8,984 nucleotides of DNA, from NCBI GenBank assembly GCA_902797515.1, contig CADBSX010000108.1, forward strand, positions 1 to 8,984, written 5' to 3'. The notes under the pieces were generated by a model. The model saw only the letters and a list, made by a program, of their open reading frames with translations. It searched no databases and had not been told where the DNA came from. Below are positions 1-6,941 of this stretch, in pieces (position 1 is the stretch's first letter; every line of letters begins with the position of its first letter). The DNA is from an uncultured Eubacteriales bacterium (lineage in GTDB: Bacteria > Bacillota > Clostridia > Christensenellales > Borkfalkiaceae). Made by a program: the position numbers and the translations under genes.

Positions 1-3
1 TTA

Positions 4-78
4 TGGCAGGGGAGACGCGATTCGAACACGCAACCTACGGTTTTGGAGACCGCTACTCTACCGTTGAGCCACTCCCCT
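4..78 (-). tRNA. tRNA-Trp (anticodon CCA)
   Basis: Read on the minus strand, this folds as a complete cloverleaf. A 7-bp acceptor stem AGGGGAG/CTCCCCT (positions 72-78 and 8-14) is followed by discriminator G at position 7 and an encoded CCA at 4-6. The anticodon stem GCGGT/ACCGT encloses the loop CTCCAAA, which gives anticodon CCA, so the tRNA decodes UGG as tryptophan. The T loop TTCGAAT is present. The gene is whole in the window, but any terminator lies beyond the left edge. A good promoter lies just upstream. Confidence 0.96.
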
Positions 79-96
79 GTGTATTCAACGGATTTT

Positions 97-125
97 ATTT
101 TACAACAAATTTCAATTTAAGTCAA
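97..125 (-). promoter_or_regulatory. Sigma-70-type promoter of tRNA-Trp
   Basis: On the minus strand a -35 TTGACT (120-125) and a -10 TAAAAT (97-102) are separated by exactly 17 bases. Each box matches the housekeeping consensus at 5 of 6 positions. The predicted start is near position 90, about 12 bases before the mature tRNA 5' end, which is typical for a tRNA gene. Confidence 0.75.
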
Positions 126-219
126 TGATTTTTAGTATTTTATTGAAAATTGTACGATTTTATTTCGGTTTTCATTTTTTCGTCGCCCGCGTCTGTCGTC
201 GCGAAATTCGTTTTTCCTG

Positions 220-232
220 CATATAATATAAT
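220..232 (+). promoter_or_regulatory. Candidate -10 region for the 275-1170 gene pair
   Basis: Two overlapping TATAAT hexamers lie at 222-227 and 227-232, about 45 bases before the start codon. No convincing housekeeping -35 sits 16-18 bases upstream of either. The overlapping string CATATAATA (220-228) also fits the CATAnnnTA form of a mother-cell sporulation -10 (sigma-K type), but this is only a pattern match. The -10 identification is moderate and the sigma factor is not established. Confidence 0.35.
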
Positions 233-274
233 TGCGTACCGAAGATGAATTATTGATGCGCAAAGGAGAAAATA

Positions 275-823
275 ATGGCAGATTATAACGTTCAGATAAC
301 CGAAGGCGCGGGTTCCGCGCCGATGAAAAAAGGTAACTATTCGGTTACCGCGATAGCAAACGGCTACGAGGCGACTACCTTATCGCCTTCGACTTATACC
401 GCCGCGGAGACCGAGGGCACGGGCGCGTTTACCATAAGCGCGAACGGCGTTTTAACTATCGTTTTCAACGAAACGGGGGCGGCGGGCGGCACGCCCGTAA
501 TTTCCGGATCGGTCGTCATGACCGACGCGACGGGCGCAACTCAATACGGATCGCCTGTGAATATAAGCGCGACGGGCGAGGCGGTATTCAATAACGTACC
601 GTACTCCTCGGAAACGCCTTACGTTTTGCACTTTGTCCAACTCGCGACGGACGACGGGCATAATTTGTTCGACGGAGCGATAACCGTAAACCTTTCTTCG
701 GAAAATCAGACCGAATACGTCGTCAACTCTCCGATAGCGACGCAGCATATAACGCTTGCCGACGCGAATTACAGCGGACTTCCCGTCGCAGGCGCAACTC
801 TCGTATTTACAGGCGAACAATGA
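275..823 (+). CDS. Hypothetical protein with Cna-B/prealbumin-like beta domains
   Basis: This 182-residue protein is not recognised as a named family. The start is supported by a strong ribosome site AAGGAG at 265-270. The sequence alternates short strands rich in T, V, S and G and looks all-beta. Residues 3-68 hold a GxYxVTA...GY...FTISANGxLTIxF pattern. Residues 72-150 hold a second unit (GSVVMTDATG, then TGEAVFNNVPYSS, then PYVLHF) resembling the Cna-B or SpaA type of beta-sandwich. Residues 159-180 form a tail (DANYSGLPVAGATLVFTG) that recurs in the next gene. There is no signal peptide, membrane segment or LPXTG anchor, so export is not supported. Its stop overlaps the next start (ATGA), implying coupled translation. 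A surface, coat or tail-like structural protein is possible, but nothing around it confirms that. Confidence 0.8.
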   Translation: MADYNVQITEGAGSAPMKKGNYSVTAIANGYEATTLSPSTYTAAETEGTGAFTISANGVLTIVFNETGAAGGTPVISGSVVMTDATGATQYGSPVNISATGEAVFNNVPYSSETPYVLHFVQLATDDGHNLFDGAITVNLSSENQTEYVVNSPIATQHITLADANYSGLPVAGATLVFTGEQ

Positions 824-1170
824 TATTGTACGTTGATATGCGAGTAAACGCGGCGGCGCTTCCGGCGGTCGTAACGGTCGCCGACCTTTGCGGGGAAGTG
901 TTATATCGCGCAGTTGTCCGCCGCGGCGATAACAGGTTTTGTCTGCGCGTAAGGCGTAGGAATATAATGATTTCCGTAAGACCTTTAAACGGCGCGTTTA
1001 ATCCGAGTTTCCGCTATTTTAAATTCGGATGCGCAAGGCGCGCGCGTTTAAGTCTGGATTTCCGTTTCGATGGCGGAACGGTCGCGTCGGAGCAGACGTT
1101 TTATCTATACGACGAAAACTACCTTTTTCCCGTTGCGAGCGCGCTAATGAATTTTAACGGCGTTTCGTAA
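820..1170 (+). CDS. Hypothetical arginine-rich protein, coupled to upstream gene
   Basis: This 116-residue protein of unknown function starts at the ATG of an ATGA overlap with the preceding stop. It has only a weak ribosome site, so translational coupling is likely. A later ATG at 838 (MRVNAAALP) is an alternative start. The middle (residues 30-78) is basic, with RR and RRR clusters, and is predicted to be beta-rich. Residues 94-113 (FYLYDENY followed by PVASALMNFNG) match the tail of the upstream protein in pattern: L-x-D-x-N-Y, then PVA-x-A and F-x-G. No signal peptide or membrane helix is seen. The shared tail and tight coupling suggest the two proteins act together or share an assembly partner. 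A frameshifted continuation of the first gene is unlikely, because both carry their own copy of the tail. Confidence 0.72.
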   Translation: MILYVDMRVNAAALPAVVTVADLCGEVLYRAVVRRGDNRFCLRVRRRNIMISVRPLNGAFNPSFRYFKFGCARRARLSLDFRFDGGTVASEQTFYLYDENYLFPVASALMNFNGVS

Positions 1171-1184
1171 GGACGCGAATTCTT

Positions 1185-1221
1185 CTCGCCGCGGGCGTTC
1201 CGCCCGCGGCGAGTTATTTTA
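1185..1221 (+). terminator. Rho-independent terminator after the hypothetical pair
   Basis: A perfect 13-bp GC-rich stem is formed by arms 1185-1197 and 1201-1213 with a 3-base loop TTC, followed by TTATTTTAT on the plus strand. It ends the rightward unit 15 bases after the stop at 1170. On the minus strand it abuts the stop of the convergent YolD-like gene. It lacks a T-run on that side, so its effect on leftward transcripts is less certain. Confidence 0.85.
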
Positions 1222-1522
1222 TATCGTATATGTCTTTAAAATAAATTGTATTTCCGCAAAGTTCGATAAATTTAAAAACGAAGTCGATTTTTCCGACTTT
1301 TCCCGTCATTTCCACATATCCGTCTCCTTCGTAAAAGACGACGGATATTTCGTCCCCTTTCCGTATTTTCCTGACTTTTTCGTTCAATTCCGCGGCGCGT
1401 TCTTCCGACGGCTCTCTTTTCGGCTCTTTCGTCTTTTCCTGCGTACTTATAAGTTCCGTATATCCTTTCAGAGCGTCAAACGGCATAAATTGCCTCGCCC
1501 TGTCCGCTTTCGTCCTTTTCAT
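1214..1522 (-). CDS. YolD-like family protein (first paralogue)
   Basis: The N-terminal signature RARQFxPFDALxG, the acidic/basic middle (EEKTKEPKRExSEERAAELN type) and a C-terminal beta segment (GDEISVVFYEGDGYVEMTGKV) identify a YolD-like protein of about 100 residues. In Bacillus subtilis such genes sit beside the Y-family polymerase genes uvrX and yqjW. The family has been predicted to play a UmuD-like accessory role, without biochemical proof. I chose the ATG at 1520-1522 because MKRTKADRARQF aligns with MKSSRAERARQF of the paralogue at 2880. An in-frame ATG at 1532-1534 adds four residues. Neither start has a visible Shine-Dalgarno sequence. The gene is divergent from the polymerase, and the LexA-type box lies 24 bases upstream. 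Confidence 0.85.
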   Translation of the reverse strand: MKRTKADRARQFMPFDALKGYTELISTQEKTKEPKREPSEERAAELNEKVRKIRKGDEISVVFYEGDGYVEMTGKVGKIDFVFKFIELCGNTIYFKDIYDIK

Positions 1523-1546
1523 AATAAATAGCATACGTAAAAATCA

Positions 1547-1560
1547 CAAACAAATGTTTG
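1547..1560. promoter_or_regulatory. LexA (DinR-type) SOS box
   Basis: CAAACAAATGTTTG is a 5+5 palindrome with a 4-base centre. It fits the Bacillota LexA operator pattern CGAAC-RNRY-GTTYG, including the AAAT centre, with one deviation in each outer arm (A for G at position 2, and its symmetric T). Its last three bases overlap the -35 of the polymerase promoter, so LexA binding would block RNA polymerase. It sits between two divergent genes of mutagenesis-related families, which strengthens the call. Confidence 0.8.
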
Positions 1561-1586
1561 CTTTTATTTTTTTTATGTGTTAAAAT
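1558..1586 (+). promoter_or_regulatory. Promoter of the Y-family polymerase operon
   Basis: A -35 TTGCTT (1558-1563) and a -10 TAAAAT (1581-1586) are separated by 17 bases. A TG one base upstream of the -10 (1578-1579) makes it an extended -10. The -35 overlaps the right half of the LexA-type box. The predicted start near 1593 leaves a leader of about 32 bases before the ATG at 1625. Confidence 0.72.
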
Positions 1587-1624
1587 AATATAAAATCACG
1601 ACTACCGAGAATAATACGAGAAAA

Positions 1625-2893
1625 ATGAACGGCAAAATTTACGTCTGCATAGATTTAAAATCTTTTTACGCGTCCGTCGAGGCGGTCGAACGTAAACTCG
1701 ATCCTATGGTGGTCAATCTCGTGGTCGCCGACAAGGACAGGGGAACGAACGCGATATGTCTTGCCATAACTCCCGCAATGAAAGCGCTCGGGATAAAAAA
1801 CAGGTGCAGACTTTCGGATATTCCCGCGGACGTGAAATACCATATAGCAAAACCGCGAATGAAACTGTATATGGAATATTCGGCGGCGATATATAAAATT
1901 TATTTGAGATACGTCAGCAAAGACGATATACACGTCTATTCCATAGACGAGTGTTTTATAGACGCGACCGATTATCTGAAACTTTACAAGACGACGGCTC
2001 GGAAATTCGCGCGGACGCTTATAGACAAGGTTTACGAAGAACTCGGTATAAGGGCGACCGTCGGGATAGGCACTAATCTCTTTTTGGCGAAAGTCGCGCT
2101 CGATATCACCGCCAAGCACTCGCCCGATTTTATGGGCTATCTCGACGAGGATAAATTCAAAGACGAGATATGGTTTCACCGTCCTATAACGGACGTATGG
2201 AATATAGGTCGCGGCATAGCGGCGAGGCTCGAAAAATACGGCGTTTACGACCTTTACGGCGTGGCGCACACCGACGAGAAATTCTTATACAAAGAATTCG
2301 GCGTAAACGCGGAATACCTTATAGACCACGCGAACGGCGTCGAGCCGTGTACGATAGCGGACATACACAGGTATAAGGCGAAAAGCAATTCCATATCCAA
2401 CGGTCAGATACTCTTTTCCGATTATTCCGCGGAAGACGCGAAGACGGTAATGAAAGAGATGGTCGATCTTTTGGTTCTGGAACTTATCGAAAAGGGGCTT
2501 GTGACGAATTCCATATCCCTTTATATAGGTTATTCCGACAGGAACTCGAAAGCGGACGGGGGAACGGAAAAACTCGATTTCTATACTAATTCATACAATA
2601 AACTGAAAGAGCGGTTCGACGAATTTTTCGACAGGGCGACAGATAAAAAGAAGAAGATAAGGCGGATAAACGTCGGACTTTTGGGCGTCGTTCCCGAAGA
2701 ATACGCGACCGTCGATCTTTTTACCGACGCAAAGGCGGATCTTAAAGAGCATAACGCGCAGAGCGCGGTGCTCGGAATAAAAAAGAAGTACGGAAAAAAC
2801 GCGATAATGCGCGGAATAAGTTTTACCGAAAAAGCGACGGGAAGGGAAAGAAATAAAATGATAGGGGGACATAACGGCGGTGAAGAGCAGTAG
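1625..2893 (+). CDS. Y-family translesion DNA polymerase (UvrX/YqjW/UmuC-like)
   Basis: This 422-residue error-prone DNA polymerase would copy past damaged bases. The palm motif CIDLKSFYASVEA (8-20) supplies metal-ligand D10 and, five residues on, the expected steric-gate tyrosine Y15. SIDEC (106-110) supplies D108 and E109. ATVGIGTNLFLAKVALD (144-160) and VWNIGRG (191-197) are the usual thumb-side motifs, the latter in the helix-hairpin-helix region. The little-finger domain follows. TVDLF (362-366) resembles a beta-clamp-binding pentapeptide. The C-terminus ends in the ATGRERNKMIGGHNGG type tail (404-419) seen in Bacillota relatives. The length is normal and no key residue is missing. The ribosome site is weak (GAG near 1618). 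The gene is first in a likely SOS operon: its 3' end overlaps the next gene by 14 bases. I cannot decide between uvrX- and yqjW-like subgroups. Confidence 0.95.
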   Translation: MNGKIYVCIDLKSFYASVEAVERKLDPMVVNLVVADKDRGTNAICLAITPAMKALGIKNRCRLSDIPADVKYHIAKPRMKLYMEYSAAIYKIYLRYVSKDDIHVYSIDECFIDATDYLKLYKTTARKFARTLIDKVYEELGIRATVGIGTNLFLAKVALDITAKHSPDFMGYLDEDKFKDEIWFHRPITDVWNIGRGIAARLEKYGVYDLYGVAHTDEKFLYKEFGVNAEYLIDHANGVEPCTIADIHRYKAKSNSISNGQILFSDYSAEDAKTVMKEMVDLLVLELIEKGLVTNSISLYIGYSDRNSKADGGTEKLDFYTNSYNKLKERFDEFFDRATDKKKKIRRINVGLLGVVPEEYATVDLFTDAKADLKEHNAQSAVLGIKKKYGKNAIMRGISFTEKATGRERNKMIGGHNGGEEQ

Positions 2894-3197
2894 AGCGGAA
2901 CGGGCGCGGCAGTTTCAGCCGTTCGACGCCTTGGAAGGGATAAAATTTATGTATGAAACGTCCGAAAAGACGGTCGAAGAGAAGAGAGAACTTTCCGAAG
3001 AGAGGGCGGCGGCGTTGAACGCGGCGATAGCGGGACTTGAAAAAGGCGCGCTCGTACGGGCGACTTATTACGATACGGACGGATATACGGATAAAGAGGG
3101 AATACTTACCGAAGTAAACGCCGATTCGAGATATATAAAAATTGTGCGAGAAAAAATAGCGTTCGACGATTTGTACGAACTTGTTTTAAAAAAATGA
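2880..3197 (+). CDS. YolD-like family protein (second paralogue)
   Basis: This 105-residue YolD-like protein starts at GTG 2880, 14 bases inside the polymerase gene, with a GGGGG ribosome site at 2864-2868. The family signature is RARQFQPFDALEG (residues 8-20), followed by the EEKRELSEERAAALN helix and a beta-rich end with YDTDGYTDKEGIL and a FDDLYELV tail. It is clearly a paralogue of the leftward gene at 1214-1522, sharing RARQF, PFDAL, EKT, KRE, SEERAA, LN, KG and DGY. Overlap with the polymerase implies coupled translation and fits the known pairing of YolD-like genes with Y-family polymerases. The family is predicted to act as an accessory or UmuD-like factor, but its mechanism is unproven. 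Its stop overlaps the next start (ATGA). Confidence 0.9.
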   Translation: MKSSRAERARQFQPFDALEGIKFMYETSEKTVEEKRELSEERAAALNAAIAGLEKGALVRATYYDTDGYTDKEGILTEVNADSRYIKIVREKIAFDDLYELVLKK

Positions 3198-3736
3198 ACG
3201 GAAAAATAAACGTTGAAAATATAAATATCGAAACCGAAAGACTTCTGATAAACAAGTGGGAACTAACCGACGCGGAAGATCTTTTCGCCTACGCGAGAGT
3301 TGACGGAGTAGGTCAGGCGGCGGGCTGGTCGCCGCATAAGAGCGTCGAAGAGAGCAAAGGCATACTTTTGAGTTTCATAAAAGAGAAAAAGACTTTGGCT
3401 ATACGCCTTAAAGACGACGGCAGGGCGATAGGATCGATAGGCGTCGAAGAATTGAAATGCGAGAGGCATAAGCGCAGTAAAAAGACGGGCAGGGAACTCG
3501 GTTACGTCCTTTCAAAGGATTTTTGGGGAAAAGGACTTATGACCGAGGCAGTAAAAGCGGTTGCCGACTACCTTTTTAAAAATTTCGGTTACGACTTTCT
3601 CGCTTGCGGGCATTTCCCCGACAACAAGCGGAGCAAGAGCGTAATACGAAAGTGCGGTTTTAAGTTCTGCGCGGTCGGCAAATACAACGGCAAAGACGTA
3701 CTTTATTATCAACTTAAAAATCCGTATCTCGTCTGA
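3194..3736 (+). CDS. GNAT-family N-acetyltransferase (RimJ/RimL-like)
   Basis: This 180-residue acetyltransferase begins with the typical ETERLLINKW strand (13-22). The acetyl-CoA-binding motif A, ELGYVLSKDFWGKGLMTEAV (101-120), has the pyrophosphate-binding loop around W111-G114. The closing motif DNKRSKSVIRKCGFKF (143-158) matches the N-x-x-S...K-x-GF pattern of RimJ/RimL-type enzymes. Those act on protein N-terminal amino groups or on small amines, and the substrate here cannot be inferred. There is no ribosome site; the ATG lies in an ATGA overlap with the YolD-like stop, so expression should depend on the upstream polymerase operon and share its SOS control. The stop codon lies in the terminator hairpin. 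A link to DNA repair rests only on operon position. Confidence 0.9.
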   Translation: MNGKINVENINIETERLLINKWELTDAEDLFAYARVDGVGQAAGWSPHKSVEESKGILLSFIKEKKTLAIRLKDDGRAIGSIGVEELKCERHKRSKKTGRELGYVLSKDFWGKGLMTEAVKAVADYLFKNFGYDFLACGHFPDNKRSKSVIRKCGFKFCAVGKYNGKDVLYYQLKNPYLV

Positions 3737-3750
3737 TACGGATTTTATTT
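3717..3750. terminator. Bidirectional terminator between convergent operons
   Basis: A 12-bp stem (arms 3717-3728 and 3735-3746) has a 6-base loop. On the plus strand it is followed by TTTTATTT. On the minus strand it runs out through a T-run as well. It therefore can end both the rightward polymerase-YolD-GNAT operon and the leftward polA-coaE operon. The GNAT stop TGA at 3734-3736 is at the loop/right-arm junction. Confidence 0.82.
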
Positions 3751-3762
3751 ACACTCGGCTAT

Positions 3763-4347
3763 TCAAAGCGACCGTAAAACGGATTTTATTTTTCGTTCGA
3801 GTTCGTATCCGTCGCCGTCGTTCGCTATTACGACCGTCTTTTCGTTTTGTGAAAGGGAAGAGTAATCGAATTGATTTTCCGCTATTTTTTTGATTTCTTC
3901 TTTATCTTTTCCGTCACGAAGCGCGACGGCGGCGAAACGGTCCTCGTCCGGGCGGATAACGACTATGATCCGGTCGAAAAGGTCCTGAAAATTCCCTTCG
4001 TATAAAAGCGGAACTTCCGCAAAAACGACGCCTTTTTCTTTTGCTGCCCGTCTTTTGAGTTCGTTCATCACCGCGGGATGCGTCGCGGAATTCAGTTTTT
4101 TAAGTTTTTCGGGATCGGAAAATACCGTTTCGGATATTTTTTTTCTGTCTATCGCGTATTCCCCGTCTTTAAAGATCGGCTCTGTTCCGGTCGCGTTGCA
4201 GACGAGATCGACGAACGCCTTTTCTTTCAACAGTTCCGCGTAAATTTTGTCGGCGGAAAGCACGGTGAAACCGCAATTTCTTATTATTTCCGCGGCGGTC
4301 GATTTGCCGCTGCCTATCCCGCCCGTTATCGCAACGAATTTATCCAT
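3763..4347 (-). CDS. coaE: Dephospho-CoA kinase
   Basis: CoaE (194 aa) phosphorylates the 3'-hydroxyl of dephospho-CoA with ATP, the last step of coenzyme A synthesis in the cytoplasm. The P-loop GGIGSGKST is at residues 9-17. SADKI (31-35) is the family's DAD-x-I-like segment with D33. ATHPAV (88-93) and EVPLLYEGNF (111-120) are the substrate-lid and core motifs. ANDGD (175-179) is the adenine-side loop. Length is normal. The start ATG overlaps the polA stop by one base (TAATG), with little ribosome-site signal, so translation is probably coupled to polA. polA and coaE are also near each other in Bacillus subtilis. It is the last gene of the leftward operon and ends 13 bases before the bidirectional terminator. 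Confidence 0.96.
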   Translation of the reverse strand: MDKFVAITGGIGSGKSTAAEIIRNCGFTVLSADKIYAELLKEKAFVDLVCNATGTEPIFKDGEYAIDRKKISETVFSDPEKLKKLNSATHPAVMNELKRRAAKEKGVVFAEVPLLYEGNFQDLFDRIIVVIRPDEDRFAAVALRDGKDKEEIKKIAENQFDYSSLSQNEKTVVIANDGDGYELERKIKSVLRSL

Positions 4348-6911
4348 TATTTCGCGTCGTACCAGCGGTCGCCTATTTCCGTATCGACTTTCAAAGGCAC
4401 GGAAAGTTTCACCGCCGATTGCATTTCCTCCGTAAGAATTTTCAATATTTCGTCCGTTTCTTCCGGCAAAGCGTCCGCTATAAGTTCGTCGTGCACCTGC
4501 AATATCAGTTTCGAACGCAGTTTTTCAGCCTTCATTCTGTTATAGACGTTTATCATTGCTATCTTGATAATATCCGCCGCAGTCCCTTGAAGGGGCATAT
4601 TTTTCGCGGCTCTCTCGTTGAAAGAACGGACGTTGTAGTTAGGCGCGTTTATTCCCGAAAGATAGCGTTTTCTTCCGAAAAGCGTTTTGACGTATCCGTT
4701 CTTTTTCGCGAATTCCACGTTTTGTTCCATATATTCTTTGACGGACGGATACATCTCGAAATATTTCTTTATATATTCCCCCGCTCTCTTCGGCGGGATT
4801 TTGAGTTGAGTTGCAAGTCCGAAGTCGGAAATTCCGTAGATTATCCCGAAATTGACCGATTTCGCCTGACTGCGCATCTGTTTTGTGACCTTGTCCAAAG
4901 GCACGCCGAACACCTGAGAGGCGGTGAGCGCGTGTATATCCTCGTCCGCGTTAAACGCGTCTATAAGCGGTTTACAGCCGCTGAAATGCGCGAGAAGTCT
5001 GAGTTCTATCTGCGAATAGTCCGCGCCGACTATCTTTCCGTTTTCAAAAGACGGAACGAAGAGTTTGCGTATTTCTTTTCCCTCCGCGTCTTTTACGGGA
5101 ATATTCTGTAAATTAGGCTCTTTTGAAGAGAGCCTGCCGGTAGTCGTGACCGTCTGCGTAAAAGAAGTGTGAACGAGGTGAGTTTTCGGATCGATAAGCG
5201 GAATAAATCCCTTTATATACGTTGAATTGAGTTTTTGCAGTTGCCGATAACGCAGAATAAGCGGGATTATCGGATGATCGTCTTTTAACTGTTCGAGAGT
5301 GTCCGCGTCGGTGGAGTAACCGCTTTTCGTCTTTTTTCCGTGTTTTAAATCGAGTTTTTCAAAGAGCAGAACGCCGAGTTGCTGCGTGCTGTTTATATTG
5401 AATTTTTCGCCGGCGAGCGCGTAAATTTCTTCCGTTATCTTCAAAATGCGCTCGTCGTATTCCTTCGCCGTTTCTTCGAGCCTTTCTACGTCTATTTTAA
5501 ATCCGTTTTTTTCCATCTCGGAGAGAACGCCCGCGAGCGGCAATTCTATTTTTTCGTAAAGGTCGGCGAGACCTTCGTTTTTTATTCTTTCCGACAGGTC
5601 TTTATGGATAAGACAGAGCGATTTCGCGGGGAACGCGGCGTCGAGCGCGTATTCCTCTATAACATCCGCGAGTTTCTGTTCTTTTCCCGCGTTATCCACG
5701 AGGTACTTTTCTATCATAACGTCGTCCGCCTCGGCGTTGAAGGTCATATCGAGGTCGTACATACGGCGCATTATTTCCTTTTTGTCGTAAACGACCGCCT
5801 TGTTTTTTCCGTCCTGAAGAAGAGAATAGGCGAAACGGAAAGCCCCGTCGTAAGGGATCCCCTCGTCGAAGAGGTTGTTTGCGGCGAGTATCGCGTATTC
5901 CGTCTTGCCGTCGAAGATATGCGCGCCGTCCTGAAAAGCGAAATATAAGGTCTCGTTCCCGAAAGAAGGGAGATCCTCGGCGTTCTTTATATATTTTATT
6001 TCGCAAGCCGTATCTTCGCCGTTCCCGACGCGTTTTTCTTCCGTTTTTTCCGTCGTAGTTTCAAACGCGACGTCCCTTTTTAAAATATTGCGGATATCGA
6101 GCGACAGTAGTTTTTCTTTCGCCGCGGCGGGGAAAGGGAATTTATAAGTCAGGTCGTCGAGATCGAGCGGAATTTCCACCGCCGTGTTTATCGTCGCGAG
6201 AGTTTTGGACAGAAACGCGACGTCCTTCGAGTTTTCGACTTTTTCTTTGAGTTTGCCTTTCAGTTCGTCCGTGTGTGAATAAAGATTTTCGAGCGATCCG
6301 TAAGTCTGAACGAGCGAAAGGGCGGTTTTTTCGCCTACGCCCGCGATCCCCGGGATATTATCCGAGGCGTCCCCCATCATGCTTTTGAGGTCGATTATCT
6401 GTAAAGGCTCTATCCCAGTTTTTTCCTTGAAATTTTCCGCGCTGTAAATTTCGAGTTCGCTTATGCCTTTGCGAGTGAAATATACCTGCGTTTTCTTATC
6501 AACGAGTTGGAAACTGTCCTTATCCCCCGTTATAACTATCGAATTCACGTCGAATTTTTTCGACAGAGTACCGATAATATCGTCCGCCTCTATCCCCGCT
6601 TTTTCAAACCGAGCGATATTCATTACGTCGAGAACGTCTTTCATAATATCTATTTGCGGGCGAAGTTCTTCGGGCATAGGCTTTCTCGTTCCCTTATAGT
6701 CGGCGAAGAGTTTATGTCTGAAAGTCGGCTCTTTTCTGTCGAAAGCGACGAGGATATATTTCGGCTTTATCTCGCTTATTATTTTGATAAGCATATTAGA
6801 GAAAGCGAAAACGGCGTTTGTCGGAGTGCCGTCTTTCGAGTTGAGCGGAGGAGTCGCGTAAAAAGCGCGGTTTATAAGGCTGTTTCCGTCTATCAGAACG
6901 AGGTTATCCAT
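4347..6911 (-). CDS. polA: DNA polymerase I
   Basis: Pol I (854 aa) fills gaps and removes RNA primers in repair and lagging-strand synthesis. Residues 1-280 are the 5' nuclease, with D8, D58, the EADD cluster (108-111), D130/D132 and GDASDN (180-185). Residues 300-460 correspond to the 3'-5' exonuclease. The DTE-type ligands are absent there (FAFQDG instead), although a D397 in DDVMIEKYLVD is in the place of one. Proofreading is probably lost, as in Taq and Bacillus Pol I. The polymerase domain has motif A GADYSQIELR (D631), motif B R680-K684-F688-Y692-G693 and motif C VHDE (806-809). F688 is the position that disfavours dideoxynucleotides. A ribosome site AAAGGAA precedes the ATG by 8 bases. 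It forms an operon with coaE. Confidence 0.98.
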   Translation of the reverse strand: MDNLVLIDGNSLINRAFYATPPLNSKDGTPTNAVFAFSNMLIKIISEIKPKYILVAFDRKEPTFRHKLFADYKGTRKPMPEELRPQIDIMKDVLDVMNIARFEKAGIEADDIIGTLSKKFDVNSIVITGDKDSFQLVDKKTQVYFTRKGISELEIYSAENFKEKTGIEPLQIIDLKSMMGDASDNIPGIAGVGEKTALSLVQTYGSLENLYSHTDELKGKLKEKVENSKDVAFLSKTLATINTAVEIPLDLDDLTYKFPFPAAAKEKLLSLDIRNILKRDVAFETTTEKTEEKRVGNGEDTACEIKYIKNAEDLPSFGNETLYFAFQDGAHIFDGKTEYAILAANNLFDEGIPYDGAFRFAYSLLQDGKNKAVVYDKKEIMRRMYDLDMTFNAEADDVMIEKYLVDNAGKEQKLADVIEEYALDAAFPAKSLCLIHKDLSERIKNEGLADLYEKIELPLAGVLSEMEKNGFKIDVERLEETAKEYDERILKITEEIYALAGEKFNINSTQQLGVLLFEKLDLKHGKKTKSGYSTDADTLEQLKDDHPIIPLILRYRQLQKLNSTYIKGFIPLIDPKTHLVHTSFTQTVTTTGRLSSKEPNLQNIPVKDAEGKEIRKLFVPSFENGKIVGADYSQIELRLLAHFSGCKPLIDAFNADEDIHALTASQVFGVPLDKVTKQMRSQAKSVNFGIIYGISDFGLATQLKIPPKRAGEYIKKYFEMYPSVKEYMEQNVEFAKKNGYVKTLFGRKRYLSGINAPNYNVRSFNERAAKNMPLQGTAADIIKIAMINVYNRMKAEKLRSKLILQVHDELIADALPEETDEILKILTEEMQSAVKLSVPLKVDTEIGDRWYDAK

Positions 6912-6941
6912 AAAAAAATTCCTTTAAGTCGATAAAAATTC

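Noticed and set aside
452..820. Minus-strand 122-codon frame opposite the hypothetical gene
   Set aside because: It is an antisense shadow of the 275-823 gene with no ribosome site, and its product is an arginine-rich mix without recognisable motifs.
820..1170. Second hypothetical gene as a frameshifted remainder of the first
   Set aside because: Both reading frames carry their own C-terminal motif and stop, and the ATGA overlap is a normal operon junction.
1525..1553. Minus-strand promoter TTGTTT (1548-1553), 17 bases, TATTTA (1525-1530) for the first YolD-like gene
   Set aside because: Boxes and a TG extension fit, but the predicted start near 1518 would fall after both candidate ATG codons. 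The real promoter is unclear.
4419..5111. Plus-strand 230-codon frame inside polA
   Set aside because: It is antisense to the conserved polymerase domain of Pol I. Its length follows from the biased codon use of polA.
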